This document shows positions 8,590 through 16,839 of a DNA stretch of 64,000 bases, piece by piece; within the stretch, counting starts at the first letter, position 1; each line of letters opens with the position of its first letter. The position numbers and the translations under genes were made by a program. Under the pieces are notes generated by a model. It was not told the origin of the DNA. It did no database searches and worked only from the letters and a program-made list of their open reading frames with translations. Source of the stretch: Qaidamihabitans albus (GTDB lineage: Bacteria > Actinomycetota > Actinomycetes > Mycobacteriales > Pseudonocardiaceae); contig NZ_JAEHOB010000001.1 of the NCBI RefSeq assembly GCF_016464705.1, forward strand, positions 466,720 through 530,719, in the 5' to 3' direction.

Positions 8590-9975
8590 ATGCCCGCTGG
8601 GACGACGTCCCTGTCCGGCTCGGCCGGGCAGGGACGGATCACCGAAGCCGACCTGCGCCGTGCCGCCTGGGCGAGTTCGCTGGGCAGCGCACTGGAGTAC
8701 TATGACTTCGCCCTCTACAGCCTCGCCTCGGCGCTGATCTTCAGCGAGCTGTTCTTCACCGGCGCCGACCCGGCCACCGGGCGAATCCTCGCCTTCGCGA
8801 CCTACTTCATCGGCTTCGCCGTACGGCCCATCGGCGGCCTGTTCTTCGGCTCGCTCGGCGACCGGATCGGCCGCAAGCAGGTGCTGCTCCTGACGGTGCT
8901 GCTGATGGGCGCGGCGAGCTCGCTGATCGGCCTGCTGCCCACCTACGGCAGCGTCGGCCTCCTGGCGCCGATCCTGCTCGTCGTGCTGCGTGTCGCGCAG
9001 GGCCTCGGCGCGGGCGCCGAGCAGGCGGGCGCGGCGACGCTGATGGCCGAGTACGCGCCCCGGCAGCGGCGCGGCTTCTTCGCCTCGTTGCCGTTCATGG
9101 GAGTCCAGCTCGGCATGGTCACCGCGGCCCTGGTCTTCTTCCTGCTGCTCATCCCGAGCGAGGACATCGTGCACGGCTGGCTCTGGCGGGTCCCGTTCCT
9201 GGCGAGCGGTGTGCTGATCGCCGTGGCCCTGTGGATGCGGCTGCGGCTGAAGGAGTCGCCGTCCTTCAGCAAGCTCGCGGCCCGCGAGCAGGTGCGGGAC
9301 AAGCCGCTGCGCACACTGCTGCGCACCTCCCGCCGCCCGGTGCTGGTCGGGCTGGGCCTGCGCATGGCCGAGAACGGCGGCTCCTCGATCTACCAGGCGC
9401 TTGCGGTCAGCTACGTCGTCACGGTCGCGCTGAGCGAGGCCGACTCGCCCGGCCCGATCGGGGCGATCTCGCTGGTGTTCGCCGCCGCGGTGGGAGCGGT
9501 GACGGTGCCGGTGGCCGGGCGGCTGACCGACCGCTACGGCCGGGTGCCGGTGTACCGCGGCTTCGCGCTGTTGCAGCTCGCGCTCGCCGTGCCCGCCTGG
9601 TGGATCATGAGTACCGGCCACGTCGTCGCGACGGTGGCCGTCCTTTCGGTCGCCCTCGGCGTGGGTGTGTGGGGGATGTTCGGCGCGCAGGGAGCGCTGC
9701 TGCCCGAGCTGTTCGGCGCCGCCCACCGCTACACCGGTGTCTCGGTGGCCCGCGAGTTCTCCGCCGTGGTGGCAGGCGGGGTCGCGCCGCTGGTCGGGGC
9801 CGTGCTGCTCAGCGCGTTCAACGACAGCTGGGTGCCGCTGGCCGGCTACGTGATCCTGCTGACGCTGATCACGCTGGCCACCACGTTCGTGACGCCGGAG
9901 ACGCGGGGCAGGGACCTAGACGCGGAGACCGACGCGGTCGCCGGTGAGGCCAGGTTCGCGGAGGCCGTGCGGTGA
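8590..9975 (+). CDS. MFS transporter, metabolite:H+ symporter (MHS) type
   Basis: 461 residues; ATG chosen because GGAGG lies eight bases upstream (a GTG at 8584 is too close to it). Twelve hydrophobic helices are apparent. Family marks are GSALEYYDFALY in helix 1, GFAVRPIGGLFFGSLGDRIGRKQ between helices 2 and 3, the repeated LTDRYGRVPVY in the second half, and AQGLGAGAEQAG. MHS permeases take up organic acids, sugar acids or sugars with protons. It sits with an IclR gene, a kinase and HPS/PHI-like genes and has the same operator, so it probably imports their substrate. Confidence 0.9.
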   Translation: MPAGTTSLSGSAGQGRITEADLRRAAWASSLGSALEYYDFALYSLASALIFSELFFTGADPATGRILAFATYFIGFAVRPIGGLFFGSLGDRIGRKQVLLLTVLLMGAASSLIGLLPTYGSVGLLAPILLVVLRVAQGLGAGAEQAGAATLMAEYAPRQRRGFFASLPFMGVQLGMVTAALVFFLLLIPSEDIVHGWLWRVPFLASGVLIAVALWMRLRLKESPSFSKLAAREQVRDKPLRTLLRTSRRPVLVGLGLRMAENGGSSIYQALAVSYVVTVALSEADSPGPIGAISLVFAAAVGAVTVPVAGRLTDRYGRVPVYRGFALLQLALAVPAWWIMSTGHVVATVAVLSVALGVGVWGMFGAQGALLPELFGAAHRYTGVSVAREFSAVVAGGVAPLVGAVLLSAFNDSWVPLAGYVILLTLITLATTFVTPETRGRDLDAETDAVAGEARFAEAVR

Positions 9976-9991
9976 GGTTGGGGCGGTGAGG

Positions 9992-10753
9992 TCAGGTATG
10001 GGGCAGCAGCACCGAAAGCTGTTCGGCCGCGTCCCGCAGCGGCGGCAGGAAGCGCATCGCAGCGGCCAGCGTGTTCCGGTACGCGGGCGAGGGCACCGAC
10101 AGGGCGGCCACGGCGGTGCCCAGCGGCCCGAGCACCGGTACGCCGATGGCCCGGATGCCGAGCTCGTGCTCCTCGTCGGCGACGGCGAAGCCCTGGGCGC
10201 GCACTCGCCCGATCTCGTGCCGGAACGTGGGCCGGTCCACGATCGTGCGCGGTGTGAACCGCTCCAGCTCGACGTTCTCGATCAGCTCCTCGCGGGTGTC
10301 GTAGTCGGCGAAGGCGATCAGCACCTTGCCCATCGAGGTGCAGTGCAGTGGCCCGAGCTTGCCGGTCTCGCCCTTGACCACGACGTTGTGCCTTGCCTCG
10401 ACGTGGTGGATGTAGAGCTGATGGTGCCCGTCGCGCACGGACATCAGCGTGGCCTCGCCGGTGGTCTCGGAGAGCCGCCGCATCACCGGCACCGCGATGC
10501 CGGTGAACCCGCGCGCGGACGACACCGCGGCACCGAGCTGGAACAGCCGCAGGCCGAGGGCGTAGCGCTTGGACTCCGGATCGAAGGCCACGAAGTCCTG
10601 CCGGCGCAGCGACGCCAGCAGCCGGTGCGTCGAGGGCGGTGGGAAGCCGGTCGCCCTCGACAGTTCCGACAGGGTCGCCCCGTCGGGCACCGTGCCGAGG
10701 TGCACGAGCAGCCGCGATGCCTTGCCGACCGTGTCCAGGTCACCTTCCGCCAT
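9992..10753 (-). CDS. IclR-family transcriptional regulator
   Basis: 253 residues. The N-terminal winged helix (about 7-70) contains LSELSRATGFPPPSTHRLLASL. The C-terminal effector domain (about 80-250) contains MRRLSETTGEATLMSVRDGH, the LHCTSMGKVLIAF motif and GFAVADEEHELGIRAIGVPV, all characteristic of IclR effector domains. It is divergent from the sugar kinase across 35 bases that hold one TCCGAATA-type palindrome, and convergent with the MHS permease, whose own promoter holds a second copy. It probably represses both units until the substrate or a catabolite binds. Confidence 0.94.
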   Translation of the reverse strand: MAEGDLDTVGKASRLLVHLGTVPDGATLSELSRATGFPPPSTHRLLASLRRQDFVAFDPESKRYALGLRLFQLGAAVSSARGFTGIAVPVMRRLSETTGEATLMSVRDGHHQLYIHHVEARHNVVVKGETGKLGPLHCTSMGKVLIAFADYDTREELIENVELERFTPRTIVDRPTFRHEIGRVRAQGFAVADEEHELGIRAIGVPVLGPLGTAVAALSVPSPAYRNTLAAAMRFLPPLRDAAEQLSVLLPHT

Positions 10754-10765
10754 ACGGCGACTCTA

Positions 10766-10778
10766 TCCGAATACCGGA
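10766..10778. promoter_or_regulatory. Candidate IclR operator between iclR-like gene and sugar kinase
   Basis: TCCGAATACCGGA is a palindrome (TCCG/CGGA, with centre AATAC) in the 35-bp divergent spacer. It resembles the site at 8494-8510. Confidence 0.55.
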
Positions 10779-10788
10779 AAGGCCGGCC

Positions 10789-11784
10789 GTGCCCGAACCG
10801 CTGAGCCAGCTCGACGCCGTCACGTTCGGCGAGATCATGGCGATGTTCGTCGCGGGGCAGAGCGGTCCGCTCGAACACGTCACCGACTACCGCCGCGCGC
10901 TGGCCGGTGCCGAGTACAACGTCGCGGTCGGGCTCGCCCGGCTCGGGCACCGCGTGGGCTGGGTCGGCCGGGTCGGCGACGATCCGTTCGGCCGCTTCGC
11001 GCTCGCGGAGCTGGCCCGGCACGGGATCGACGGCTCGCACATCACGGTCGATCCCGTGCTGCCGACCGCCTTCCAGATGAAGGGCCGCGCGCACGGGGAC
11101 GATCCGGAGGTCGTCTACTTCCGGTCGCACTCGGCGGGCCGGGGGCTGGTGGTGACTCCGGCGGTGGAGCGCTATCTCACCGGTGCCCGGCACCTGCACG
11201 CCACCGGGATCCCGCCCGCGTTGTCCCCGGCGGCGCGGGAGTTCGCGGACCGGGCGGTGTCGGTGGCGCGGGCGGCGGGGCTGACGGTGAGCGTCGACCC
11301 CAACCTGCGACCCGCGCTGTGGGACGGCCGCGACGAGATGGTGCGCGCGGTGAACGATCTCGCGCTGCGCGCCGACTGGGTGCTGCCCGGTGTCGCCGAG
11401 GGCGAGATCCTCACCGGACGGTCCGAGCCGGAGGAGATCGCAGCGTGGTACCTGGAGCGCGGCGTGCGCATGGTCGCCGTCAAGAACGGCGCACACGGCG
11501 CGGAGCTGTTCACTGTGGACGGTGACCGGTTCGCGTGCCCCGCGTTCGCCGTCGATGCCGTGGACACCGTCGGCGCGGGAGACGGCTTCGCCGCGGGCCT
11601 GATCAGCGCCGCACTCGACGGTGATCCGCCGGAGCGCCGGCTCGTGCGCGCCGCGGGAACCGGTGCGCTGGCGACGACGCGCCGCGGCGACCAGGAGGGG
11701 CTGCCGGACCGCGCGGAGCTGGCGGCGCTCACCGGCCTCCCGCTGCGCACCCGGACGGAGAAAGGCACGGTGGTGTCAGGATGA
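10789..11784 (+). CDS. PfkB-family sugar kinase (KDG kinase-like)
   Basis: 331 residues; GTG start with GGAAAGG six bases upstream. PfkB/ribokinase-fold kinase: N-terminal VTFGEIMAMF and GAEYNVAVGLARLGHRVGWVG, and the C-terminal catalytic block AVDTVGAGDGFAAGLI with the GAGD Asp base. It most resembles 2-keto-3-deoxygluconate kinases, but the next genes are HPS-like and PHI-like, not an aldolase. A ketose, sugar-alcohol or sugar-acid substrate is therefore equally possible. It overlaps the following gene by four bases and leads a three-gene operon under the IclR site. Confidence 0.88.
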   Translation: MPEPLSQLDAVTFGEIMAMFVAGQSGPLEHVTDYRRALAGAEYNVAVGLARLGHRVGWVGRVGDDPFGRFALAELARHGIDGSHITVDPVLPTAFQMKGRAHGDDPEVVYFRSHSAGRGLVVTPAVERYLTGARHLHATGIPPALSPAAREFADRAVSVARAAGLTVSVDPNLRPALWDGRDEMVRAVNDLALRADWVLPGVAEGEILTGRSEPEEIAAWYLERGVRMVAVKNGAHGAELFTVDGDRFACPAFAVDAVDTVGAGDGFAAGLISAALDGDPPERRLVRAAGTGALATTRRGDQEGLPDRAELAALTGLPLRTRTEKGTVVSG

Positions 11785-12416
11785 TCGAGCTACAGGTCGC
11801 CCTCGACCGCGTCGAACTGGGCCACGCGCTGGCCGTCACCCGCGCGGTGAAGGGCACGGCCGACTGGATCGAGGTCGGTACCTCGCTGGTCAAGCGGTAC
11901 GGGATGGCCGCGGTCGAGGCGGTGGCCCTGCAGGCGGACGGCGCGATGCGGGTGCTCGCCGACCTCAAGACCGTGGACGACGCGGCACACGAGTTCGGGC
12001 TCGCCTTCGATGCCGGGGCCACCGCCGCCACGGTGCTCGGCCTGGCCTCCCCCGCGACGCTGGCGACCGCAACCGCGGTCGCGGGCGAGCGGGGCGGCGA
12101 CGCCGTGGTGGACCTGATGCTGCTGACCGAGGGGCAGCGCGCGGATGTCGCGGCTCGCACCGGTCCGGACGTCGTGCTGGCCGCGCATGTCGGCAAGGAC
12201 GACCAGGCCACCGGCCGCGGTCCGCTCGACCAGCTCGGTTCCTGGGCCGAGGGCAGGCGGCTGGCCGTGGCGGGCGGCCTCGGCCCGGCCGATGTCCCCG
12301 CGCTGCGGCACGTCGGCCGGCTGCGCCTGATCGCGGGTTCGGCCGTGACGAGGGCCGACGACCCGCGCGCGGCAGTCGCCGCGCTCGATGCCGCCCGCCG
12401 GACGGAAGAGGAGTGA
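11781..12416 (+). CDS. HPS/KGPDC-type OMP-decarboxylase-superfamily enzyme
   Basis: 211 residues, a one-domain (beta/alpha)8 barrel of the orotidine-monophosphate decarboxylase superfamily. The motif VLADLKTVD is the DxKxxD signature shared by 3-hexulose-6-phosphate synthase (ribulose 5-phosphate + formaldehyde) and 3-keto-L-gulonate-6-phosphate decarboxylase. The N-terminal DWIEVGTSLVKRYG and C-terminal LAVAGGLGPADVP / LIAGSAVTRADDP phosphate-binding loops fit both. The following PHI-like gene favours the HPS reaction. Having a kinase and a dedicated importer in the operon argues for a catabolic step, possibly run in the cleaving or decarboxylating direction. Confidence 0.83.
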   Translation: MIELQVALDRVELGHALAVTRAVKGTADWIEVGTSLVKRYGMAAVEAVALQADGAMRVLADLKTVDDAAHEFGLAFDAGATAATVLGLASPATLATATAVAGERGGDAVVDLMLLTEGQRADVAARTGPDVVLAAHVGKDDQATGRGPLDQLGSWAEGRRLAVAGGLGPADVPALRHVGRLRLIAGSAVTRADDPRAAVAALDAARRTEEE

Positions 12417-12420
12417 GTTC

Positions 12421-12972
12421 GTGAACGATCTGGTGACCACGGTGCTCGACGAGATCCGGCCGGTGCTGGACAGGGTCGATCGGGCCGGGCTCGCCGAGTT
12501 CGCCGGCCGCCTCGCCGGTGCCGGGCGCGTCTTCGTGACCGGGGAAGGCAGGTCCGGGTTCATGGCCAAGGCGTTCGCGATGCGGTTGATGCATCTCGGC
12601 CTGCGTGTCCACGTGGTCGGGGAGACGACCACCCCGGCGATCGCCACCGGGGACACGCTCGTCGCCGTGTCCGGTTCCGGCACGACGCCGGCGACCGTGC
12701 GGGCAGCCGAGCGGGCCGGGCAGGCTGGGGCGGTGGTGCTCGCGGTCAGCACCGATCCCGCGTCGCCGCTGGCGGAGGCGGCCGCGCACACGCTCGTCGT
12801 GCCCGCGGCGACGAAGTACCGGCGCGACGGCGAGGCCCCCAGCGTGCAGCCGCTGTCGAGCCTGTTCGACCAGGCCACGCACCTCCTGCTGGACGTGGTG
12901 TGCCTGCGGCTGGCGCAGGCTGGCGAGTCCGGGCACGACGCCGCCAGGGCCCGGCACGCCAACACGGAGTGA
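12421..12972 (+). CDS. SIS-domain 6-phospho-3-hexuloisomerase-like protein
   Basis: 183 residues; GTG start four bases after the preceding stop, with GAGGAG upstream. One SIS sugar-isomerase domain: VFVTGEGRSGFMAKAFAMRLMHLGLRVHVVGE binds the phosphosugar, followed by VAVSGSGTTPATV and the C-terminal PLSSLFDQATHLLLD block typical of 6-phospho-3-hexuloisomerase (PHI), which converts hexulose 6-phosphate to fructose 6-phosphate. It pairs with the HPS-like gene as in ribulose-monophosphate pathways. The transcript ends near the palindrome at 12983. Confidence 0.87.
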   Translation: MNDLVTTVLDEIRPVLDRVDRAGLAEFAGRLAGAGRVFVTGEGRSGFMAKAFAMRLMHLGLRVHVVGETTTPAIATGDTLVAVSGSGTTPATVRAAERAGQAGAVVLAVSTDPASPLAEAAAHTLVVPAATKYRRDGEAPSVQPLSSLFDQATHLLLDVVCLRLAQAGESGHDAARARHANTE

Positions 12973-12982
12973 GCCCGCCGCC

Positions 12983-13028
12983 CTCGTGAGTACGCACGCG
13001 AGTTAGAACTCGTCTACGCACTCACGAG
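12983..13028. repeat. 46-bp dispersed palindrome, copy 2
   Basis: Centre GAGTTAGAACTC, outer arms CTCGTGAG / CTCACGAG; the inner arms are imperfect. It lies between convergent genes. The LacI gene reads through its right arm and stops on a TAA at its centre, so five or six C-terminal residues (ECVDEF) of that protein are encoded by the repeat. Confidence 0.9.
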
Positions 13029-14043
13029 GGGGTTTGCGCGCGGCGGTCGACTCGCGCGTGACCAGCTCCGGTTTGAACATCACCTGCTGGTGTGCGTGCG
13101 TCTCCGGGTTGTCGCACTCCTCCACCAGCAGCTGCGCCGCGGCGCGGCCGATCTGCTGGGTCGGCTGCCGGATGGAGGTGAGCGGGATCGTCGCGTCGGC
13201 GGCGAACTCGATGTCGTCGTAGCCGACGATCGCCAGATCCTCCGGTACCCGGCGGCCGGTGCGCAGCGCCGCCCGCAGCACGCCGAGCGCCATCAGGTCG
13301 TTGGCGCAGAACACGCTGGTGGCCGTGGACCCCGCCGCGAAGAGCGCGGACGCGGCTGCGTGGGCGGTACGCGCGTTCATCGCCCGCTCCTCGACCACCT
13401 CGATCGCCTCGTCCGGATCCAGCCCGGCCGCGGCGACGGCCCGGCGCAGGCCGGTGAGCCGGTCGGCGCACTGGCGCAACGCGAGCGGCCCGCTGAGGTA
13501 GACGATCTTCTCGTGTCCCAGTTCGACGAGGTGTGCGCCGGACAGCTCACCGCCGCCGACGTCGTCCACCGCCACCGAGCAGCAGTTGACCCGCGGATCG
13601 TGCCGGTCGACCAGCACCGTGGGCGTGCCCCGCCTGCGCAGGGCGTCCAACCGCTCCGAGCTCACCTCGATCGGCGTGATGAGCACGCCCCGCACCCGCT
13701 GCTCCTCCAGCACCTGCAGGTAGCGGTTCTCGCGCGGGAGCTGGTCGTCGGAGTTGCAGAGCACCACGGCGTAGCCGAGCTCGTCGGCAACCTGTTCCAC
13801 GCCGCGGGCGACGTCGTGGAAGAACGGGTTCGCCATGTCCAGCACGATCAGCCCGATCGACCGGCTCGTGCCGGCGCGCAGCTGGGCGGCGGAGGAGTTG
13901 CGCACGAAGCCGAGCGCGGTGATGGCGGACTGCACGGCGGCCCTGGTGCCGTCGGCGACTCGCTCCGGGTGGTTGAGCACATTGGACACCGTGCCCACCG
14001 AGACGCCCGCGCGTTCGGCGACGTCCTTGATGCTCGGCGACAT
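13003..14043 (-). CDS. LacI-family regulator of the rhamnose operon
   Basis: 346 residues. N-terminal LacI helix-turn-helix IKDVAERAGVSVGTVSNVLNHPERV at residues 4-28, then a periplasmic-binding-type effector domain (SIGLIVLDMANPFFHDVARG, VLVDRHDP, VFCANDLMALGVLRA, LAIVGYDDIEFA, LTSIRQP). The ATG at 14043 was chosen because the HTH begins directly after it. It is divergent from the ABC importer genes, with two near-identical palindromes in between, so it is likely a rhamnose-responsive repressor of both directions. Its C-terminus (ECVDEF, stop) is encoded by a 46-bp dispersed palindrome, which suggests a replaced or extended tail. Confidence 0.93.
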   Translation of the reverse strand: MSPSIKDVAERAGVSVGTVSNVLNHPERVADGTRAAVQSAITALGFVRNSSAAQLRAGTSRSIGLIVLDMANPFFHDVARGVEQVADELGYAVVLCNSDDQLPRENRYLQVLEEQRVRGVLITPIEVSSERLDALRRRGTPTVLVDRHDPRVNCCSVAVDDVGGGELSGAHLVELGHEKIVYLSGPLALRQCADRLTGLRRAVAAAGLDPDEAIEVVEERAMNARTAHAAASALFAAGSTATSVFCANDLMALGVLRAALRTGRRVPEDLAIVGYDDIEFAADATIPLTSIRQPTQQIGRAAAQLLVEECDNPETHAHQQVMFKPELVTRESTAARKPPRECVDEF

Positions 14044-14066
14044 GGTGCTGTCCTCGGTCAGTCTGA

Positions 14067-14078
14067 TGAAACGTGTCA
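14067..14078. promoter_or_regulatory. LacI operator, autoregulatory copy
   Basis: TGAAACGTGTCA, one mismatch from the perfect palindrome at 14228-14239. It lies 24 bases upstream of the lacI-like ATG. Autoregulation is inferred. Confidence 0.6.
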
Positions 14079-14183
14079 ACCCAGCCGGTCCGGGTGACAC
14101 CGTGCCGTGCTGGTTGCAAGCTAGCACGCCGGTCCGGCTCCCCGCGTGCCGGATCGTTACCAAAGGCCACGTGAGGGAAGGTC

Positions 14184-14212
14184 TTGACGGGTGCCTGTGA
14201 CTGGCCTAACTT
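14184..14212 (+). promoter_or_regulatory. Sigma-70-like promoter of the rhamnose operon
   Basis: TTGACG (14184-14189) and TAACTT (14207-14212) are separated by 17 bases, matching the -35/-10 consensus well. The LacI operator candidate lies just downstream, where a bound repressor would block initiation. Confidence 0.6.
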
Positions 14213-14227
14213 GAGCGCCACTCTGAA

Positions 14228-14239
14228 TGAAACGTTTCA
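14228..14239. promoter_or_regulatory. LacI operator at the rhamnose operon
   Basis: TGAAACGTTTCA is a perfect 12-bp palindrome with the central CG typical of LacI-family operators. It sits between the promoter and the first ABC gene. Confidence 0.7.
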
Positions 14240-14263
14240 CGATCTCCACCGAAGGAGGGCGTC

Positions 14264-15799
14264 GTGGAAGCAACGGAGCATTCCCCCGTGCCGCTTCTGG
14301 AGCTTCGGAACGTCAGCAAGTCGTTCCAGGCCGTCCGGGCACTGCGCGGCGTCTCGATCGCCCTGCGCGCCGGGGAGGTGCACGCTCTCGCCGGGGAGAA
14401 CGGCGCGGGCAAGTCCACCGTCGTGCGGATCATCGGCGGCGAGCACCAGCCCGACGGCGGCGAGGTCCTCCTCGACGGAGAGCCGGTGCGCTTCTCCGCG
14501 CCGCGTGAGGCGCAGCAGCGTGGCGTCGCGGTCATCCACCAGGAGCCGATCCAGTTCCCCGACCTGAGCGTCGCGGAGAACGTGTTCATGGGCAGGCAGC
14601 CGCTGCGGCCCGGCCGCCGGATCGACCGGCGCGAGATGAACCGCCGCGCCGCCGAGGTGTTCGACCGCCTCGGCGTGCCGATCGAGCCGACCCGGCAGAC
14701 CCGCGGGCTCTCGATCGCCGACCAGCAGATCATCGAGATCGCGAAGGCGCTCTCCGCCGACGCGCGGATCATCGTGATGGACGAGCCCACCGCGGCACTC
14801 TCGGCGGTCGAGGCCGAGCGGCTCTTCCGCGTGGCCCGCGGGCTCGCCGAGCGCGGTGCCGCACTGCTGTTCATCTCGCACCGGCTCGACGAGATGTACG
14901 CGCTGTGCGACCGCGTGACCGTGCTCCGTGACGGCGCACTGGTCGCCACCGAGCGGATGACCGAGATCGACCACGACACGCTCGTGCGCCGGATGGTCGG
15001 CCGCTCGGTCGAGCAGCTCTTCCCCGAGCGCGAGAACGAGGCGGGCGACGAGGTGCTCGTCGTGGACGGCCTCAACAGGGCGGGCGTGTTCGGCGACATC
15101 TCGTTCACGGTCCGCGCGGGCGAGATCGTCGGGCTGGCCGGCCTGGTCGGCTCGGGCCGTTCCGAGGTGGCCAGGGCCGTCTTCGGTGTCGACGAGCGCG
15201 ACTCCGGGACCGTGTCGGTGAACGGCCGCCCGCTGCCCGCGGCCGATCCGCGTACCGCGATCGAGAACGGTATCGCCCTGGTCCCGGAGGACCGCAGGGA
15301 GCAGGGCCTCGTGCTGGAGCTGCCGATCGAGCGCAACGCGAGCCTCGCCCGGTTGCCGCAGGTGTCGCCCGGCGGCATCACCCGGCGCGCCAGGGAGCGC
15401 GCGCTCGCCCGCAAGTGGGGCGAGCGGCTCTCGCTCAAGTACGGCCGGCTCTCCGACCCGGCGACAACGCTCTCCGGTGGCAACCAGCAGAAGGTCGTCC
15501 TCGGCAAGTGGCTGGCCACCGAACCGTCGGTGCTGATCGTCGACGAACCGACACGCGGCATCGACATCGGCGCCAAGGTCGAGGTGCACGCGCTGCTCTC
15601 CGACCTGGCCGCCCAGGGGATCGCGATCCTGCTCATCTCCTCGGAACTGCCCGAGGTGCTCGGGATGGCCGACCGTGTGCTCGTCATGCACGAGGGACGG
15701 ATCACCGCCGAACTGTCCACAGAGGAAGCGACCGAGGAGACCGTCATGTATGCGGCAACCGGTAACGGCCGCGGCGGCCAGAACGGCAGCGCGGCATGA
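14264..15799 (+). CDS. rhaT: Rhamnose ABC importer ATPase (two-domain, RbsA type)
   Basis: 511 residues; GTG start behind GAAGGAGGG. Two fused ABC nucleotide-binding domains of the carbohydrate-uptake type 2 (ribose/rhamnose) family. The first half has Walker A GENGAGKSTV (about residues 44-53) and Walker B IIVMDEPTAALS with the signature region LSIADQQIIEIAKAL. The second has a degenerate Walker A (GLVGSGRSEV), the signature LSGGNQQKV and Walker B VLIVDEPTRGIDIG. It energises uptake by the two permeases and the lipoprotein that follow. The stop overlaps the next ATG. The symbol follows rhizobial rha nomenclature; substrate assignment rests on the downstream rhamnose genes. Confidence 0.92.
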   Translation: MEATEHSPVPLLELRNVSKSFQAVRALRGVSIALRAGEVHALAGENGAGKSTVVRIIGGEHQPDGGEVLLDGEPVRFSAPREAQQRGVAVIHQEPIQFPDLSVAENVFMGRQPLRPGRRIDRREMNRRAAEVFDRLGVPIEPTRQTRGLSIADQQIIEIAKALSADARIIVMDEPTAALSAVEAERLFRVARGLAERGAALLFISHRLDEMYALCDRVTVLRDGALVATERMTEIDHDTLVRRMVGRSVEQLFPERENEAGDEVLVVDGLNRAGVFGDISFTVRAGEIVGLAGLVGSGRSEVARAVFGVDERDSGTVSVNGRPLPAADPRTAIENGIALVPEDRREQGLVLELPIERNASLARLPQVSPGGITRRARERALARKWGERLSLKYGRLSDPATTLSGGNQQKVVLGKWLATEPSVLIVDEPTRGIDIGAKVEVHALLSDLAAQGIAILLISSELPEVLGMADRVLVMHEGRITAELSTEEATEETVMYAATGNGRGGQNGSAA

Positions 15800-16839
15800 A
15801 CCGGGTGCGTTCGCTGCTCTCCGGCCGGGAGATCAGCATCGTGCTCGCGCTGGTGGCGGTCGTCGCCGTGACCGGCGCGGTGAACCCGTCGTTCGTCAGC
15901 GCGCAGGGCTTTCACGACCTGTTCCTCAACGCCTCCATCATCGCGCTGCTCGCCATCGGCCAGACCCTGCTCGTGATCACCCGCAACATCGACCTCTCCG
16001 TCGGTTCGGTGATGGGGCTGACGGCCTACCTGTCGGGCCAGATGTTCATCGCCGACCACGACACTCCGGTGATCGTGGTGGTGCTGGCCGGGATGGCGCT
16101 CGGGGCCGCGTGCGGCGCGTTCAACGGCGCGCTGGTGGCGATCGCGAAGGTGCCCGCGCTCGTGGTCACCCTCGGTACGCTCTACGTCTTCCGCGGCGTC
16201 GACTACGGCTGGGCCAGCGCCACCGGCGTGCACCAGATCAACGCCGACCAGATGTCGCCGAGCTTCCTGTCCTTCGGCAGCGGTTCGATCCTCGGCATCC
16301 CGCACCTCACGCTGATCGCCGTGGCCGCGCTCGCGGTGGCGGGCTACGCCCTGCACAACTGGCGCTCCGGCCGGGAACTCTACGCGATCGGCTCCAACCC
16401 GCAGGCGGCCCGGCTGGCCGGCATCCCGGCGGGCAAGCGGGTGTTCAGCGCGTTCGTCATCTCCGGCGCGCTGGTCGGCCTCGCGGGTGTGCTGCACGCC
16501 TCCTACTTCGGCACGATCAACGCCTCCGTCGGCACCGGCCGTGAGCTGGCGGTGGTGGCGGCGGTCGTCGTCGGCGGCGTGGCGATCTTCGGCGGTAGCG
16601 GCACGGTGCTCGGCGCGGTGCTCGGCGCGCTGCTGCTGACCACGATCACCAGCGCACTGCCGATCCTGGGGGTGCCGGCCTTCTGGCAGCGCGCCGTCGA
16701 CGGTGCCGCATTGCTGCTGGCCATCTCGCTGGACCGGGCCGTGATGCTGCGGCTCGCCGCGCGCCTGCGCGCCGAAAGATCGCGAGCGCGCCCCGCCGGG
16801 GATACCGGGGACACGGAAGGGAGCGTTCCTCGTGCGTGA
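15796..16839 (+). CDS. rhaP: Rhamnose ABC importer permease 1
   Basis: 347 residues, about nine to ten hydrophobic helices. BPD_transp_2 permease of the RbsC type, with the conserved cytoplasmic loop GRELYAIGSNPQAARLAGIPAGK and the NIDLSVGSVMGLTAYL helix. The ATG overlaps the preceding TGA, and the following GTG start lies inside its end (eight-base overlap), so it is translationally coupled on both sides. It forms the membrane channel together with the next gene. Confidence 0.92.
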   Translation: MNRVRSLLSGREISIVLALVAVVAVTGAVNPSFVSAQGFHDLFLNASIIALLAIGQTLLVITRNIDLSVGSVMGLTAYLSGQMFIADHDTPVIVVVLAGMALGAACGAFNGALVAIAKVPALVVTLGTLYVFRGVDYGWASATGVHQINADQMSPSFLSFGSGSILGIPHLTLIAVAALAVAGYALHNWRSGRELYAIGSNPQAARLAGIPAGKRVFSAFVISGALVGLAGVLHASYFGTINASVGTGRELAVVAAVVVGGVAIFGGSGTVLGAVLGALLLTTITSALPILGVPAFWQRAVDGAALLLAISLDRAVMLRLAARLRAERSRARPAGDTGDTEGSVPRA

